Of a stretch of 64,000 bases of DNA, positions 1-12,304 are shown one piece after another. Position 1 is the first letter of the stretch. Every line of letters begins with the position of its first letter. A program made the position numbers and the translations under genes. The notes under the pieces were generated by a model. It ran no database searches. It was not told where the DNA came from and saw only the letters and a program-made list of their open reading frames with translations. The DNA is from Cryptomeria japonica (lineage: Eukaryota > Streptophyta > Pinopsida > Cupressales > Cupressaceae). The stretch is from assembly GCF_030272615.1 (NCBI RefSeq), contig NC_081409.1, positions 647,932,468 through 647,996,467 of the forward strand, read 5' to 3'.

Positions 1-961
1 AAGGGTACACCCGCCTAGGTAAAGTAGAGCTTGAAGAGCAGGGAATTTCAACAAAATTGGTTCATTCCAGTCGTTGACCAAAATCAATTGTTAAACTTGA
101 TCATAGAACTTGGCATATTCTTAGAGTTTAGCAAAACTGTGGTTTTGGGAACCAACAAGATCCCCTTAATGTCACCCTAAACTTTAATTATGTATGAGAT
201 AAATTGGATGGTCAGGACCCCCTCCTACTTTGGCTAAACTTTAATATGAACTTCATAATTTAGTACAAGATAAATTTTTTTTAAAATTATTTATTTCAAA
301 AAGTTTTCATTTGTTTTAATTAATTTTAGTGAAGATCTATTAATAACTCATATGGTCTATGTTGAATTAAAGTAATTTTAAATTTAACTTTCTACATATT
401 TTACATCACTATTTTTAATTAAGTTTAATATCTAACTTCACTAAAATTAGAATTTCAAGCTTTTAACTTCAAACACGACATAAATTAAGTAATAATCTCG
501 TTTAATAGAGATCGTTTTCTTCTCTCAGTTTTTCCCTTGATCATCGTTAACTAGGTTTAGACATCATGCTAAAAATCAAAATCAGAGAGCTATTAATAAC
601 ATTATAATTATTTTAGCTCAAACTCAGATGACTGGATTATGGATAATAAAACTGTTTATTCCAGTACATTTTTAACATTTCTAAGAATAAAAAGTGTCCC
701 GAGAGAAAAGAACCAATTTTTACTCTTCTCAATCACAAATATATTGTTTGAATTTGCCAGTATGATACTAATTCAACCATTATATGACTGGCGCAGCATA
801 TCAATGGATTTTGCCATCCACATAGTTTCAAACTAAAGTTCTTCAATTTAATACAAATAACTTTGTCCAAATATCTTTTGGGCAGATAAATTAGAGCCCA
901 AAAGATCCACAATAGACTCTTTTTTTGGTCCCCATTTCCATTCCTGAGAACTCTTACCACA
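1..961. other. AT-rich flank, no gene recognised
   Basis: Both strands show only short, unsupported reading frames. No LTR terminus, primer site or protein motif is visible. On the minus strand this lies just downstream of the exon-like blocks at 962-1221, so part of it could be a 3' untranslated region, but nothing proves this. Confidence 0.5.
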
Positions 962-1221
962 TCATGAAAATAACGTGAGAATAAGGTTAGTTTTAGTCAG
1001 ATCTTGTTGAATTGCAGCATCTGTTTCCAATTTATTGTTGACTTCTTCCGTGATGTCAATATTAAATTTGCATGCCTTGTGACTTCTACCAATCTGTATC
1101 ATATTTAGAATTCCATTCTGGTCAAAAATATAAGAAACATTATAATGGCAATTATGAGAAGGATAAGACAGATTGTTACCTTTTTATGCAGATTAGCGTT
1201 TTCCGATTCAAGCGACTTTTC
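962..1221 (-). CDS. Possible MADS-box (MIKC, TM3/SOC1-like) gene fragment, two exon-like blocks
   Basis: On the minus strand a 42-bp block (1221 to 1180) is preceded by an acceptor-like CAG after a T-rich tract and followed by a donor-like GTAAC. It encodes 14 residues, EKSLESENANLHKK. From family knowledge, MIKC MADS-box genes have a 42-bp exon at the end of the K domain with the pattern E-K-x-L-x-x-E-N-x-x-L-x-x-K, as in SOC1/TM3 proteins. After a possible 62-bp intron ending in CAG, a second block (1117 to 962) stays open in the same phase for 52 codons to a TGA; I do not recognise its sequence. No MADS domain or longer K-box exon is seen, and Copia M starts 400 bp upstream. It may be a gene fragment cut off by repeats, or a chance match. 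Confidence 0.33.
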
Positions 1222-1625
1222 CTGCGTTACAAGAAAATCATCAGACATTACCAAAAAAGCGTCAGCGCATATCTGATCAGCAAGGAATTTACAGCAGCTC
1301 TGTTTATGCAGTGTATAGCAATTCCAATTTAAAATGCAGAACATACCAAGAGAAAGTCAAATTAAGCTACAATGAGATTTAATTCATGATTGACTTCAGG
1401 GATGTTAAAACCCATGCGAATATATTACTGCAATCCTCAAGAGCAGCTTCTTCTATGCTCCAAAAAAGACTAATGGAGACCGACCATCTCAAAGTTTATT
1501 GGTAGAGACTTTAGTCTCAGAAAAAGGAAAGAAAAGAAAGATACAATATAATTAAAATTAAGAGGTTCCAAGGCCATTAGATTACATTGTATGATGCTTT
1601 TTAATAAATGTCATTTTCTAATATG
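1222..1625. other. No feature recognised
   Basis: About 400 bp between the exon-like blocks and the Copia M LTR. If the blocks are real this would be intron sequence on the minus strand. No further exon could be supported. Confidence 0.4.
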
Positions 1626-2765
1626 TGACAGCAATAATGCCCATCAGCCAGACGATATCATTAATGCACATTGGGGCAAGTAGTCATCAATGGGACAAGT
1701 AGTCTTTGTTGTTGTAGTTTAATTTTATATTATTAATGAATATGATTGTGAATCATAATGTCACCCCTATTCCCTTCATCTATTTAATGGATGTCCTGCC
1801 TCTCATTTCATCAAGGGGATTTGGACTTTTTTGCATAATTGTTGTATTGTGATCAGCAGACCACCATTGGATTGTGATCAGCAGACCACCATTGGTTTTT
1901 GCCTTTATCAAAGCCAATTTCAAAGAAATTTGCCAGGAGATCCGAGTGCAAGTTAAAGATTGTAGGAGATCAAGAAGAGCTTAGAAATCCGAAGAAAGTT
2001 GATTTTCTTCTCGACTTTGAAGTGAACAGCTGTAGCAGTAATTGCAAAGTGAACAGCTGTAGCTGTAGTTGCAGAAAGCCAAAGATCTAGAACCTGTGGA
2101 TAGAAGTTGGCAGAAAACAAAAGTTGTTTCTTTCTGTGTGAAGAGGGTTAGTGCAGATTTTTTATTTTTCTTATGGAGTATTTATTTTTCCTACACATAT
2201 TTTATTAAGCTTGTTTAGGTTATTAGGAGTCGTTAATATGAGGACACGTGACGAAATACTTCAGCTACATGCATAATTCCCCATTTCACATGGGTAGATG
2301 AGTTACACGTTCTCTTTTGGCTTGTTGTGTCACCTCTCATAACCACTATTTTGTCATTACCTAAGTGGGTTATGGGGTGGTTGAAATTCTCACCCTCTTT
2401 TGGTCTTATGTGCCAGCTTTCTCAACTCCTTTCATGTAAGGAGGTTATGTCACATATTTTGCCATTTACAAAGAAGGTAAAACCTTCCACTTTTTTATGG
2501 GGAATAGGAGTTAATGCACCCCTTGGATGTATATGCTATTATTTTTTTATATAATAAACACTATACTCTCACTTTCACCAAGTTCAGTAACTGCTCAGTG
2601 AGAGTCATCTCTAAAATTCTCTTATGTCTCTATTTTTTCTCTCATATCAGAATTATCTTCATTTAGCTATTTTGATCTTCGATCATCTGTTGCTTGGGGA
2701 GTTGCATGTGATTTACGACTGACATCAGATCATGGCTTGATTCTCGCTTCTTGCAGAATCTAACA
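1626..2765 (+). repeat. 5' LTR of Copia M
   Basis: It begins TGACAG and ends CTAACA, immediately before a primer-binding site. The first 250 bp match 33392-33650 at the other end of the element. A perfect 25-bp tandem duplication lies at 1846-1870 and 1871-1895. The 5' flank is atatg; its partner cannot be found because the 3' LTR is truncated. Confidence 0.8.
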
Positions 2766-2777
2766 TGGTATCAGAGT
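2766..2777 (+). other. Primer-binding site, initiator tRNA-Met type
   Basis: The sequence tggtatcagagt directly follows the LTR's terminal CA. It matches the plant tRNA-iMet 3'-end complement tggtatcagagc with one change. This fixes the 3' boundary of the LTR. Confidence 0.8.
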
Positions 2778-3824
2778 CGTGTCGTCTTGTATAGCTCATT
2801 GTTTTTCTGATTTATTTGAGAGATTTGAGACTATTAGATAGCTAATATTTTCTTTAAAAACCAAGTATGCTCTTTTGCATTCTCGTGTGACCTGGAGAAT
2901 CAGAACAGTTTAAAAGAAAATAACTTCTAGTTAAATCTGGTTTATTATATATGTGTTCTTTGAGATCTAACTTCTAGTTAAATCTGGTTTATTATATATG
3001 TGTTCTTTGAGATCTGGATGAATGCAGCAGTTTGGTAATATAGGAAGCTTATTTAGCATTTCAGAGTATCCAAAAAGCTTGAGAAAGTCAAAAGTGACTT
3101 TTATTTCACCAAAGTTGGAGTTTGGAGGACAAAGTAAAAAAAATTAGAGTAAAATATTTTTACTCGAGCTATTTTCATTTCAGCTTTAGTGTTCCACCTT
3201 AAGTTTATTTTCAAGAAAAACGATTTCTGGGTTTTATTCTCAGCATCGAAAAACTTCAGGGTTCTGATGGTGTTCTCAAAAAATTAATATTTTTTTGCAG
3301 AAATCGAGTTTGAACAGCGCCTAAGTTTCTAGCAGGCAAATTCAGCAACCTTTCTTAAAAGTTGTATAACTTTTGCCTCAGGTGTCGGATTTTTGCAAAC
3401 AAGTACTTGATGGAAAGATGAAAATGAGACCTTTCCATTATTGTAGGTCTCATTGAAATATTCTACCTTTTTTTAAATCAGATATTGCAGGTTGAATCAG
3501 CTGCATTTTGCTTTCCTTGAATAGCTCATATCTTTCAACTCGCAACTTTGTTTTTCAAAAAATAATAGTTGTTGGAAAGGTATTGAGAAGTATTTCGCAG
3601 CTATAAAGCTACTTTTCTCAGATCTTGTATGAAATTTATTAAAAAAATTTATTTCTAGCCATTAGAACCTTATAAGCATTGTAATCTAATAAAAAGTCTT
3701 GTAACACACTAATTATAAAGTGTCAACCTTGTAATATTTGGGGGCGTGATATCTGAGACTAGTAGAAAGGGGGGGTGTCACTTTATGTCTTTTGTGTAAT
3801 CATAAACTAAGATAACTTCCATTC
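2778..3824 (+). other. Untranslated leader of Copia M with a 47-bp tandem duplication
   Basis: No coding capacity is seen. A perfect 47-bp direct repeat occupies 2922-2968 and 2969-3015. The rest is AT-rich leader between primer site and first gag-like frame. Confidence 0.6.
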
Positions 3825-4868
3825 ATGGGTAGGTTAGTCATGTCTCTTGATAACTATTTTCATCCTTTTCTTGTCAAGCTAACTTCAAAGAACCATTTGT
3901 CTTGGAAACAAGGGATAAAGAATCACTGCCTTGAACAGGATCTACTACCCTATCTCCTTGGACTCATTCCTGAGCCAAGTGACTATGAACAAAAGAATTG
4001 TTGGTTTAACAATAATGACATTGTCTATGGACTAATATGTGTTACTATTTCTGAGGATACTCTAAATCACATAGAGCACACTGAGTGCCCTTTCACTGCT
4101 TGGACCATCATCCAAAAATCGTATGGAGACATTGGATCTTCATCTGAAAGTGATGTTTCCTTTGATAACCATGCTCTTATGGATGATTTTGAGACTTCTA
4201 TTGCCACATCTTGTATGGACATATTCTTCTATGATGATCAGTTTTTTGATAACCCATCTACACTTGTTGCTTCTTCAGAGTGGAGTGTTGCTTCTTCAAA
4301 AGCTTCCATTGATTCTTTGCAATAGGACATTCATAGTCTTTCAGATAGTGCTTTGTAGGATGACTTCTTGACAGGAATTTCAGACTTGTTTATAGAATCT
4401 CATATTGGAGATCTGGGAGATAATATTGATTGCATGCATCTTCTCTTTGATAAATATGATTCTTCTTCAGTTGTTGTGGAGAAACCTTTGGATCCTCTTG
4501 TTCACTCTCCACATCATCATTCATCACAGTTTGACATTAGTATGGATACTTTTGTACAACATTTGGAGGACACATATTTACCTTTAGAGGAGGCATATTT
4601 GTCTTTGGATTATGTTCTACATCAATCTCTAGAAGATTTTGGTTTATCGTCCTCAGCAATGTGACCTAGAACACCTAGTTTGATCATGACAGCTTTCAGC
4701 ATCAACATGGAGACCACTAAGCAGAGTTCAAAGACATCATATGTTTTGCATCCTTTTCCTGCATATTCCTTGCAAGAATGGAAAGATATCATGCATACAC
4801 ATTTGGTTTTGTTTCTTCCTAAAGGAAAGAACATTGTTCAACGATTGTCGACCATCATCTACATCTAG
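3825..4868 (+). pseudogene. Gag-like ORF with unusual acidic tail (Copia type)
   Basis: The first ~100 residues resemble Copia gag (UBN2-type): a W-x-x-G segment, then a W..NND..V...L.....E.....I pattern and a T-A-W-x-x-x-x-x-x-Y-G box near residues 90-100. From about residue 105 the frame becomes rich in Asp, Ser, Phe and His and no longer resembles gag. It continues past TAG codons at 4323 and 4356 through 4664 and, after another stop, to 4868. No zinc knuckle follows. A second, ordinary Copia gag starts at 6469. The first frame may therefore belong to an additional, related element, or the tail may be captured sequence. LTR F inserted 66 bp downstream. Confidence 0.5.
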
Positions 4869-4934
4869 TTTCACTTTTTACATCCTGCAAAAATTTATGT
4901 TGTAAAAATATTTCATTAAAATTTCTATTATATG

Positions 4935-6121
4935 TGTAGCGTCGTAAAATTGCGACACTTGCAATTTCGACTACATTTGGGTCTTCACGATGGCGGCACA
5001 ACGTTGAACCTGAATGGAGACCCCAAAACCTGTTTACGACATCAAAAACTGCATCTTTTCTGCACCTTGGCCTGATCCTCCTTGCACCCTGTTGTCCCGG
5101 GAGGTGGGACCATGGCGCCCAGCGCCCTGGTCCCTGGCCTTATTTTGGGCCCGGTCTCTTGTTGGGCATCGGGTCTTCAAGTTTACAATTTGGAAAATAA
5201 TGCTCCTAGGTCGGCCTAAGGTCAGAAAAATCAGTCTCCTAACCCTAATTGACAAGTATATAAACTACATTTCCCCTCCCATTTGAAGAGGAGGAAAAAC
5301 ATATGTGTGCAAGAGGCGAAAGCGATAGGCAAACATTCAAACATTCAAGCATTCAAGCATTCCTTCAAGCAATTGAACATTCTAAGTTTGCATTCAAGGC
5401 TAGGTGTTGCATTCAAGATAAGGATTCAACCATTGAAGAGGAGATCACATACAACATACAACATCATTACACCTTCGCATGTAAGAATACAAACATTCTT
5501 ACAACAAGGTATCAATACTTGATTACATTACAAACATTTACATTTACAGCATTCTCATTTCTTGGTTAATTCCAAAACCGGGGTTTGACCTGAAGGCAAA
5601 CCCCTAATCCCTAACCCCCCAATCGTCCTCTCTTTTCTGTGTGTAGGTTGCAGGTACGCGGCTATAATTGAAGATCTGGAATCCTTGTGCAGAGATGAAC
5701 AAATCCCCCTTCATTTCGCGGATTTTTCGGAGGACCGTGTGCACTCCGGGCGCCATTGTCTTGTCAACTTTCGCTCAAACTTGCAGGACAACATCGTCTC
5801 GACATTTTACTGCTAATTCCAGGTCCGTAGCTTCATCCCGTGTCTCTATCTCCGTCTACAAGCGAATCTTTCTTACTTTTACATACATTCCTAGTTCAAT
5901 CCTTCTATCTACATTCTTTACAAAAGAGGGTATCCTTGCTATCTCAACCCTTGAAACTCATTTAGAATTCAATCTTGCATTGTGTGGGATCGGATCTTGT
6001 GAGTTTCAACCCCTCTTTTGAATGTAAAGTCTCTCCTAAGTGAAAACCGTCAATCCTAGTGACCTCCTTTCTCTCTCTTTGGAGTGGGGGGAACACCTAG
6101 GGTTTGATTTTCTGCTTTACA
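4935..6121 (+). repeat. Solo LTR F with perfect target duplication
   Basis: It starts TGTAGCGTCG and ends CTTTACA, flanked by atatg at 4930-4934 and again at 6122-6126. It is 1187 bp long with no coding content. A TATA-type sequence lies near 5256, after an AACCCTAATT box. A second family member, F2, sits at 53111-54274 with its own duplication. The one-LTR structure with intact target duplication implies recombination between two former LTRs. Confidence 0.88.
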
Positions 6122-6468
6122 ATATGTTATGTTTTATTTTTTAAAAAGCTTTAGAGCTTTGGGTGCCTGAAGATTATTTTTATTTGTAGAACATTATATA
6201 AGGAATTTAAAGAAAAAGTACTCTAATATTTTTTAGATTTCTTTTATATCATCAAAAGTGATATTTTGAAATTTCTTTTTTAAAGCGGTATGTCAATTCT
6301 TTATAATTAAGCATATTATTGGTCACAACTGACACTTATTTTTCAAAAAAATAATAATAAAAAAGATATTTTTGTGTGGGTTCTATTTGAATGGGCAAGG
6401 GGAGTATTCATTTGCAGAGATCTCTCCCAGACTTTGTGTTGAGCATTTGGGTCATTGAGCATATTTTT

Positions 6469-7372
6469 ATGGCAAATATGGCAGGAAATGTAATGTCTAA
6501 GATGTTAATTCCTATCTTTGAAGGAAATAATTTTACATATTGGTGTACTAGAATGTAAACCATACTCAAATCTAAGAATTTGTGGGATATTGTTCAGTGC
6601 AGATATGAAGAGATGGAAGATGTAAATGCATTGAATGACCAATAGAAAAGGGAATATAAATCAAATATTAAGAAAGACAATTAATCTTTGTTTTTTATTC
6701 AGGGTGCAATTAGTCAAGCCATTTTTTCCAGGATAAGCAGCGTTGTTCACTCCAAGCAAGCATGGCAAACACTTGGCACTGCGTATCAAGGTGCATAAAT
6801 TGTCAAATTGTAGACAAGGAGAAAAACCTTTAAAAATGTAAAGATGACTACTAGTGAATCTATCAATGAGTTTCTAACAAAGATAGAAGGTCTAGCGAAT
6901 CAAATGAAAGTACTAGGGGAGAATGTAGATGATATGCATGTCATCAAAAAAATATTGAGAAGTTTGATTCATAAATTTGAAGGTGTGGTCTCCATAATTG
7001 AGATTTCAAAGGATCTCTCAAGTATAAAAATAGATGAATTAAGTGGAGTTTTGTTAACTGTTGAAGAAAGAATGAAAAGTAATGAAGAAAGCTTATAACA
7101 AGCATTTTCCTCTAAAGCAAATATGAGGGAAAAGAAACACATTATCCAACAATCATAATAAGATTGACTATAGCAATAAAAATGAATACAAACGTGAATC
7201 TAGCAATTTTAGAGGAAGAGGAAATTATTTCAGAGGAAGAAGTCGCAACTTTAGAGGAGCAGTAAGAGGAAGAGGTAGAAGTAATGGAAGAGGCAATGAT
7301 AAAAAAGATGTCCAATGCTCTCACTGCAATACGTTTGGACACTACTTCAGAGTGATGGTTTAAATAAGGTGA
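6469..7372 (+). pseudogene. Copia M gag polyprotein
   Basis: Translation from the ATG at 6469 gives a typical Copia gag: an F-E-G-x-N-F-x-x-W start, a later Q-A-W-Q-T-L segment, and I-N-E-F-L and E-R-M-K segments of the UBN2-type domain. The longest open stretch is 6844-7098. An Arg/Gly-rich stretch (about 7190-7300) precedes a degenerate zinc knuckle reading C-S-H-C-N-T-F-G-H whose final Cys is lost by a stop or frameshift. In-frame stops occur after residue 24 and repeatedly later. In a live element this protein would form the cytoplasmic virus-like particle. Confidence 0.8.
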
Positions 7373-7994
7373 AACCAAAAAGAGAAATTCCAATAACACT
7401 ATCGAAAATAAACAAAATTTGTTCATTTCTTGCTTCAATACAAATGTCAATGAAAATAGCGTGTGGTATATAGACTCTAAATGTCCTTCACATTTGACAT
7501 CTAATGAACATCTATTCGTCAATTTAGATCAAAAGCATCAAAGTACAAGTATTACTAGGAAATAATAATTCTCATGGAAGCAAAGGTAAGGGTACTATTG
7601 CAGTTACAATAGAATATGGTGAAGTAAAACATATCAATGAAACACTATTGGTTCCAACACTCAAAAAGAATTTGTTGGTTGTTGTACAAATGTTGGAGCG
7701 AACATACCAAGTGATTTTTAATGAGAATGAGTGCATAATAAGAGTTCAGTCAAAAAGGAATGCAGTTGTTGCAAGAGCAAAGATGACAAGTGATAGGATA
7801 TTTCCTCTTCATTTCACTCAAGGAAACCAGGCACTAAAGTCTAGTGAAATGAATGAAAGTAAAATTTGGCACAAAATATATGGTCACTTCAATTTTAATA
7901 CAGAAGATGTGTGAAAAATGTATTCTTGGCAAACAACATAGGATAAGTTTTCCTATTGGAAAATCTAGTAGAGCTAAGCAACATCTTGAGATAT
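7373..7994 (+). pseudogene. Copia M protease and pre-integrase region
   Basis: The segment VWYIDSKCPSHLTSNEHLF corresponds to the Copia aspartic protease start; the active-site D-S/T-G reads D-S-K, so the Gly is lost. The open frame 7648-7914 contains the T-L-K-K-N-L-L-V box and a W-H-K-I-Y-G-H pre-integrase motif where an intact element has W-H-x-R-x-G-H. The reading ends in Q-H-L-E at 7993 where LTR D inserted and continues at 9364. Confidence 0.75.
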
Positions 7995-9363
7995 TGTTTG
8001 AAGTATAAGCTTGTGTGGTTGTCATTGATGTCAAACTTGGTTATCTAGATAGATTTTGGTCTATATATGCGCTTGGTTGTTACATTTGTGGTTGGTGTTG
8101 AAGGTTGAGTTTGGTACTTTAGGTGTTAGTTGTGGTATTTTGATTCAGATGTTTAAGTTGTTCTCTAGCAGTGTGTTTGTCAAACTGGTACGGAAAGTCT
8201 TTGGTGGCCTTCGAATATGTTGCAAAATTTGGTTGTGGTTTAGTGGATGTGATTTTATGGCTCTTTTAGTATTCTCAATATGCTTCTCTGATGTTTTCTT
8301 TGTTCCACAAGAGAGCTTTGTGGATTCATGTTTGGAATATTTAGTTGTGTTATGATTCGATGTGACCAATCGAGTTATCTTGATTGGATTATATTCTTTT
8401 GGTCTAGAAATGAATTGGAGTATGTATTAAGAATTTCTTATGGGTCTCACGATGGCATGCGGAGATCTGTGTGAGGTATTTCATATCGGAAAATGTTCTT
8501 TGGCCGATTGATTGCTATGTCTACACAATACATTTGGTAATGTATTTGGAGAATGTATTAGCGTGTGCGGAACATTGGATTCATCTTGGAAGAATGTATT
8601 GTGATATGTTTTGGTTCCCTCTTTCTCTTAGAATGGATCACTTTGAGTATTTTTGGTCCAAGTGGTTTATTTTATTTAATAATATGCTTATTCTATTTTT
8701 GGTCGACCCTCAATTAGGTTTTTGATAATCTCTCATATTTAAGGAGTGCGGATGTATGAGTTGAGAGTATGATGTATGGATTGTGTGTGAATTGATGAGA
8801 AGAGTATGCAAATGATGTGTAAGCAGATTTGAGATTGCAGAAGTGCAATAGTCAAAGATTTGAAGATGATATATTCAATGAGACAGTGTGTTCAAAAATG
8901 GTGATTTTCAAATATGTTTGTCATGATGTTGGTCGCTTGATCTAGTTGTTGAAAGATAATTTCATGTTTAAGAGATTCTTCTTAGTTTCAATTCTACTAT
9001 TTCTCTCATTACTAATTAATAGTGAATCCATCGACAACATCTTGTATCTTGCCCTAAAGCAGTGAGCCTCAATTATGCAAGTCCTTGTATCTTGCCCTAA
9101 GGTAGTGTGTCTTAGCCTTGCAAGTCCATTAGGTGTTGTTGGTCCTTGGAAGTGAGCCTAAAAATTTGTAATCATTCATATTCATATTGTGAATTATATT
9201 CTCACTGTGGTTTTCCCATGTTTGGGTTTTCCACGTAAATCTAGTGTTTATGTGTTGATGATTGATTTGTTACTGCTATGCTAGTTGGTGTTGTTTATAA
9301 CTAATCTATTTTGAAGTTTCAGTCTGATTCACCCCACCTCTCAGTCCTCCCATTTTTTCAACA
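7995..9363 (+). repeat. Solo LTR D inside Copia M integrase
   Basis: It starts TGTTTGAAG and ends TTTTTCAACA. The flanks are gatat (7990-7994) and gataa (9364-9368), a 5-bp duplication with one change. Skipping the LTR joins Q-H-L-E to I-I-H-I-D-L-C-G-P, the normal Copia integrase reading, which proves the insertion. Its 3' third (cttgccctaa, ctgattcacccc near the end) resembles the LTR of Copia remnant E at 50849-52778. Open frames inside it, such as 8056-8355, are not similar to any protein I know. Confidence 0.82.
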
Positions 9364-10264
9364 GATAATTCATATAGATTTGTGTGGTCCTATGAAAATA
9401 CCTTCTTTGAATAAATCTAAGTATTTTCTAACCTTCATTGATGATCGCTCAAGAAAAACTTGGTTGTATTGTTTGGTTACAAAATCATAGATGTTTGACA
9501 AATTTATAGAGTTCAAGAGGATGGTTGAAAAACAAAGTGGCAAGTATATCAGAGTGATAAGGTCAGATAATGAAGGTGAGTACAAATCAAATCAATTTCT
9601 AGATTTTTGCAAAAATCATAAAATCAAGAGAGAATTTGCTACTTCCTACACTCCACAACAAAATGGAGTTTTTGAAAGGAAGAATAGGACAATAGTTTAA
9701 ATGACAAGATGTATGATGAAAGAGAAATTTGGATAAAATTCATTGGGCAGAAGCAATATGCACAACAATGTATCTTCTAAATAGATGTCCTACAAAAGCA
9801 GTTAAAGAAATGACTCCTGAACAAGCATGGTCTGGGATAAAGCCAAGTGTTGATCACTGGAGAGTATTTAGGTGTGTTGCTTATGCACACATACCAAAAG
9901 AAAAAAGATCTAAATTAGATGGTAAAGCCCTAAAATGCATTTTTATTGGTCATGGGACCAAAAATAAAACATGTACGTTATATGATCTAATAGAAAAAAA
10001 GCTTGTAATAAGTAGAGATATGGTATTTGATAAAGCGGCAAAACATAGCAAAGAAAATAAAATAAAGAGAAAAGAGATAATGATTGATGAAAGTGAAGAA
10101 GAGGAACAAGAAGAAGATGAACCTAAATCATCTATTGCAAGAGAAATAAGATATCAAAAATTTTAAAAGAGAACATAAAAGAATCATCCAACGACTCTTA
10201 TGTTAGATTTAAATTTTGAAAAAATGAGAACACGATCACAATCAAAAGTGAATTATGCATAAAT
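9364..10264 (+). pseudogene. Copia M integrase core and C-terminal region
   Basis: The reading is typical Copia integrase: H-I-D-L-C-G-P, then F-I-D-D-R-S-R-K-T-W, R-S-D-N-E-G-E-Y, and T-P-Q-Q-N-G-V-F-E-R-K-N-R, so the D, D, E triad is still present. A frameshift near 9730 leads to the frame 9729-10166 with W-A-E-A-I and the G-x-K-P-S-V-D-H-W-R-V-F-R-C box. The C-terminal part is acidic. It ends near 10264, where S interrupts the spacer before RT. Stops at 9488 and 9698 show it is dead. Confidence 0.82.
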
Positions 10265-10267
10265 GAA

Positions 10268-12304
10268 TTTGTTGGTCCCACAGTTATACTGAGAGGGGGG
10301 GAGTGGGTGGATCAATATAGCTCTCTTCTACTTAATTCTATTTTTAACAACTTTAACCAAAACTAGATTTATGTGCAATGAAACCAATAATACAAATCAC
10401 AAATAACTATGATAAGAAAGTTTATATTAAAATGTCTTTTTATAATTTCAGACACACCAACCCCTCATTTAATTTGCGAGCACCAACTCACTAGAGGTAC
10501 TAACCCCTCATTCAATTAGAAGCACCGACCTCTCAAATCTGCTATAAGTCCGATTACAAATCTACCTTAAACTCTGCTCTAGGTCTTATCACAAATTTGC
10601 TATAATTCTTTTTCAATTCTACCATAAAATAAGCATATTACTCTCTTCTAGAATCTGCTCCAAATTATTCCTTGAATTGTTCATTAAATCTTCACCCTAT
10701 GTTATTCTCTATTTACTATATTGGAGTCTTCTATCTTCCTTAAGTCTGAAATGAATCAGATCAAAGAAGTTTTTTCCTTTATACTTTCACCCTTTTTTTT
10801 CTTCTATTCAACCCACACACAATGAACATTATATATCTCCCAGAAAAAATGACATCCTGTCATAAATATTTCACTTCAAAACTAATCGCACCATTTCTAT
10901 TAACTAGGGGAGAGAGACCAGTAATCGTTAGGGTCAACTTCGTCAACATGTAGCCGTCACATGGAATATCATAAGACCTCTGTTTTTTTTTAGAAATGTA
11001 AAATGGACACTTAACTATCTATAACTAAGGTTTGAAGATGTGACTCATCATGGAACTCATCAAAATAATGTGTCTAGTGTGAAGTGTCAAAAAAATGGCT
11101 TTTTAAAGATTCGACGAAAACTTAATCTAAAAATCCCTAGTAGTTGAATAAAAAAATATCATTTGTAATTAGTACAATATCATATTTTTATGTAAAATAT
11201 AACTTATATGCAACTTAAATGGACCAAATGCCTATTAGTAATCATAAGTGTGTATTATCTCTAACTTTTATATCCAACACCAAAGGACCAATAGTCGAAC
11301 ACAAAAAATATTTGTTATAGAAACAATATTATTATATAAAATACAACTTATATTGAACACAAAGGGATCAATTGTTGAACACTAAAACCTTTTGAAAATC
11401 CCTCACATTTCATAGAAAAAAACAACGTATTTATTGTGTTTCACATTTTATATTTGTGATAAGATAAATTACTAATATGAAATACTCCAACGCATATACA
11501 TTGCTATCCCAATAGTTGTACACATAAGAATAATATTTTTTCACTATGATAACAATACTTGTTTTAGTGAGCATTTTATTTTATAAATGACACACTTATA
11601 GTGGATAGCTATGATATTTTATTTGAAACAAAAAACGTTTTATTTCATTTGTTAATGAATGTATTTATGCCTTTTTTATATAATATTTATAAGTTCTCTT
11701 GTGTTCAAGTATTGGTCTATTTTGACCAGCATTTGGTATTTTTTTAATTTACATGTGGATTATTTATTTACAGCATATAGTATAAATATGTGGCAAGACT
11801 GGATATTATATGCACAATTGCTATAACGACTATTGGACCCTGTACAACTACTAGCCCCTCTCCCATAATCACTTGCCTTATTTTAATCATTGCATTGAAA
11901 CGTTATTACCATTCTAATTTCAAATCGTTGACTTGTATTTTAGAAGATCACGTAGCCTCCTTTACAAAAGTTTGTTGTCTTTGAAAATAATTATATTTTA
12001 ATAATTGACTAACTGATTATCAATATATGTGAATCGGTTATTAAGTTTCTAATTTTGTTCAAAACAAATCGCCACACTTTGCACATATGAGAATCAATCA
12101 CGCTCAACATTGCATAAAAGGATAGAAATATTAATCTGATTTTAAAGGTTGACTTGTCTTCAAAACACATTGCTATCTGTTCGATTTGCCAAGTATCAAA
12201 TCGTGACACTCCATTCGATTTTCTTCACATATCTTGATCTCCACACTTGTGTAGCACTCATGATGATCATGATGACTGCTTGCATAGGAGACATATTGAC
12301 ATCA
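10268..12304 (-). repeat. Probable minus-strand solo LTR S within Copia M
   Basis: On the minus strand it ends GGGACCAACA at about 10270, after a run of C typical of Copia LTR ends, with a TATA-like sequence near 10777. It would begin TGATGTCAAT near 12304. The flanks atgaa (10263-10267) and atgat (12305-12309) are an imperfect duplication. Copia coding stops before it and resumes after it. Two diverged copies of a ~60-bp unit lie at about 11170-11230 and 11325-11385. No protein is recognisable in the 2 kb. The exact ends are uncertain. Confidence 0.45.

Noticed and set aside
2766-2777. tRNA gene at the tggtatcagag sites (2766, 38250, 60917)
   Set aside because: Only the 12-base primer complement is present, directly after LTR ends; no cloverleaf flanks it.
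5014-6021. ORFs in LTR F
   Set aside because: They overlap each other on both strands and fall wholly within a solo LTR; no protein similarity.
8056-8725. Plus-strand ORFs inside LTR D
   Set aside because: No similarity to any family, Cys/Phe/Val-rich composition from T-rich DNA, and location within a solo LTR.
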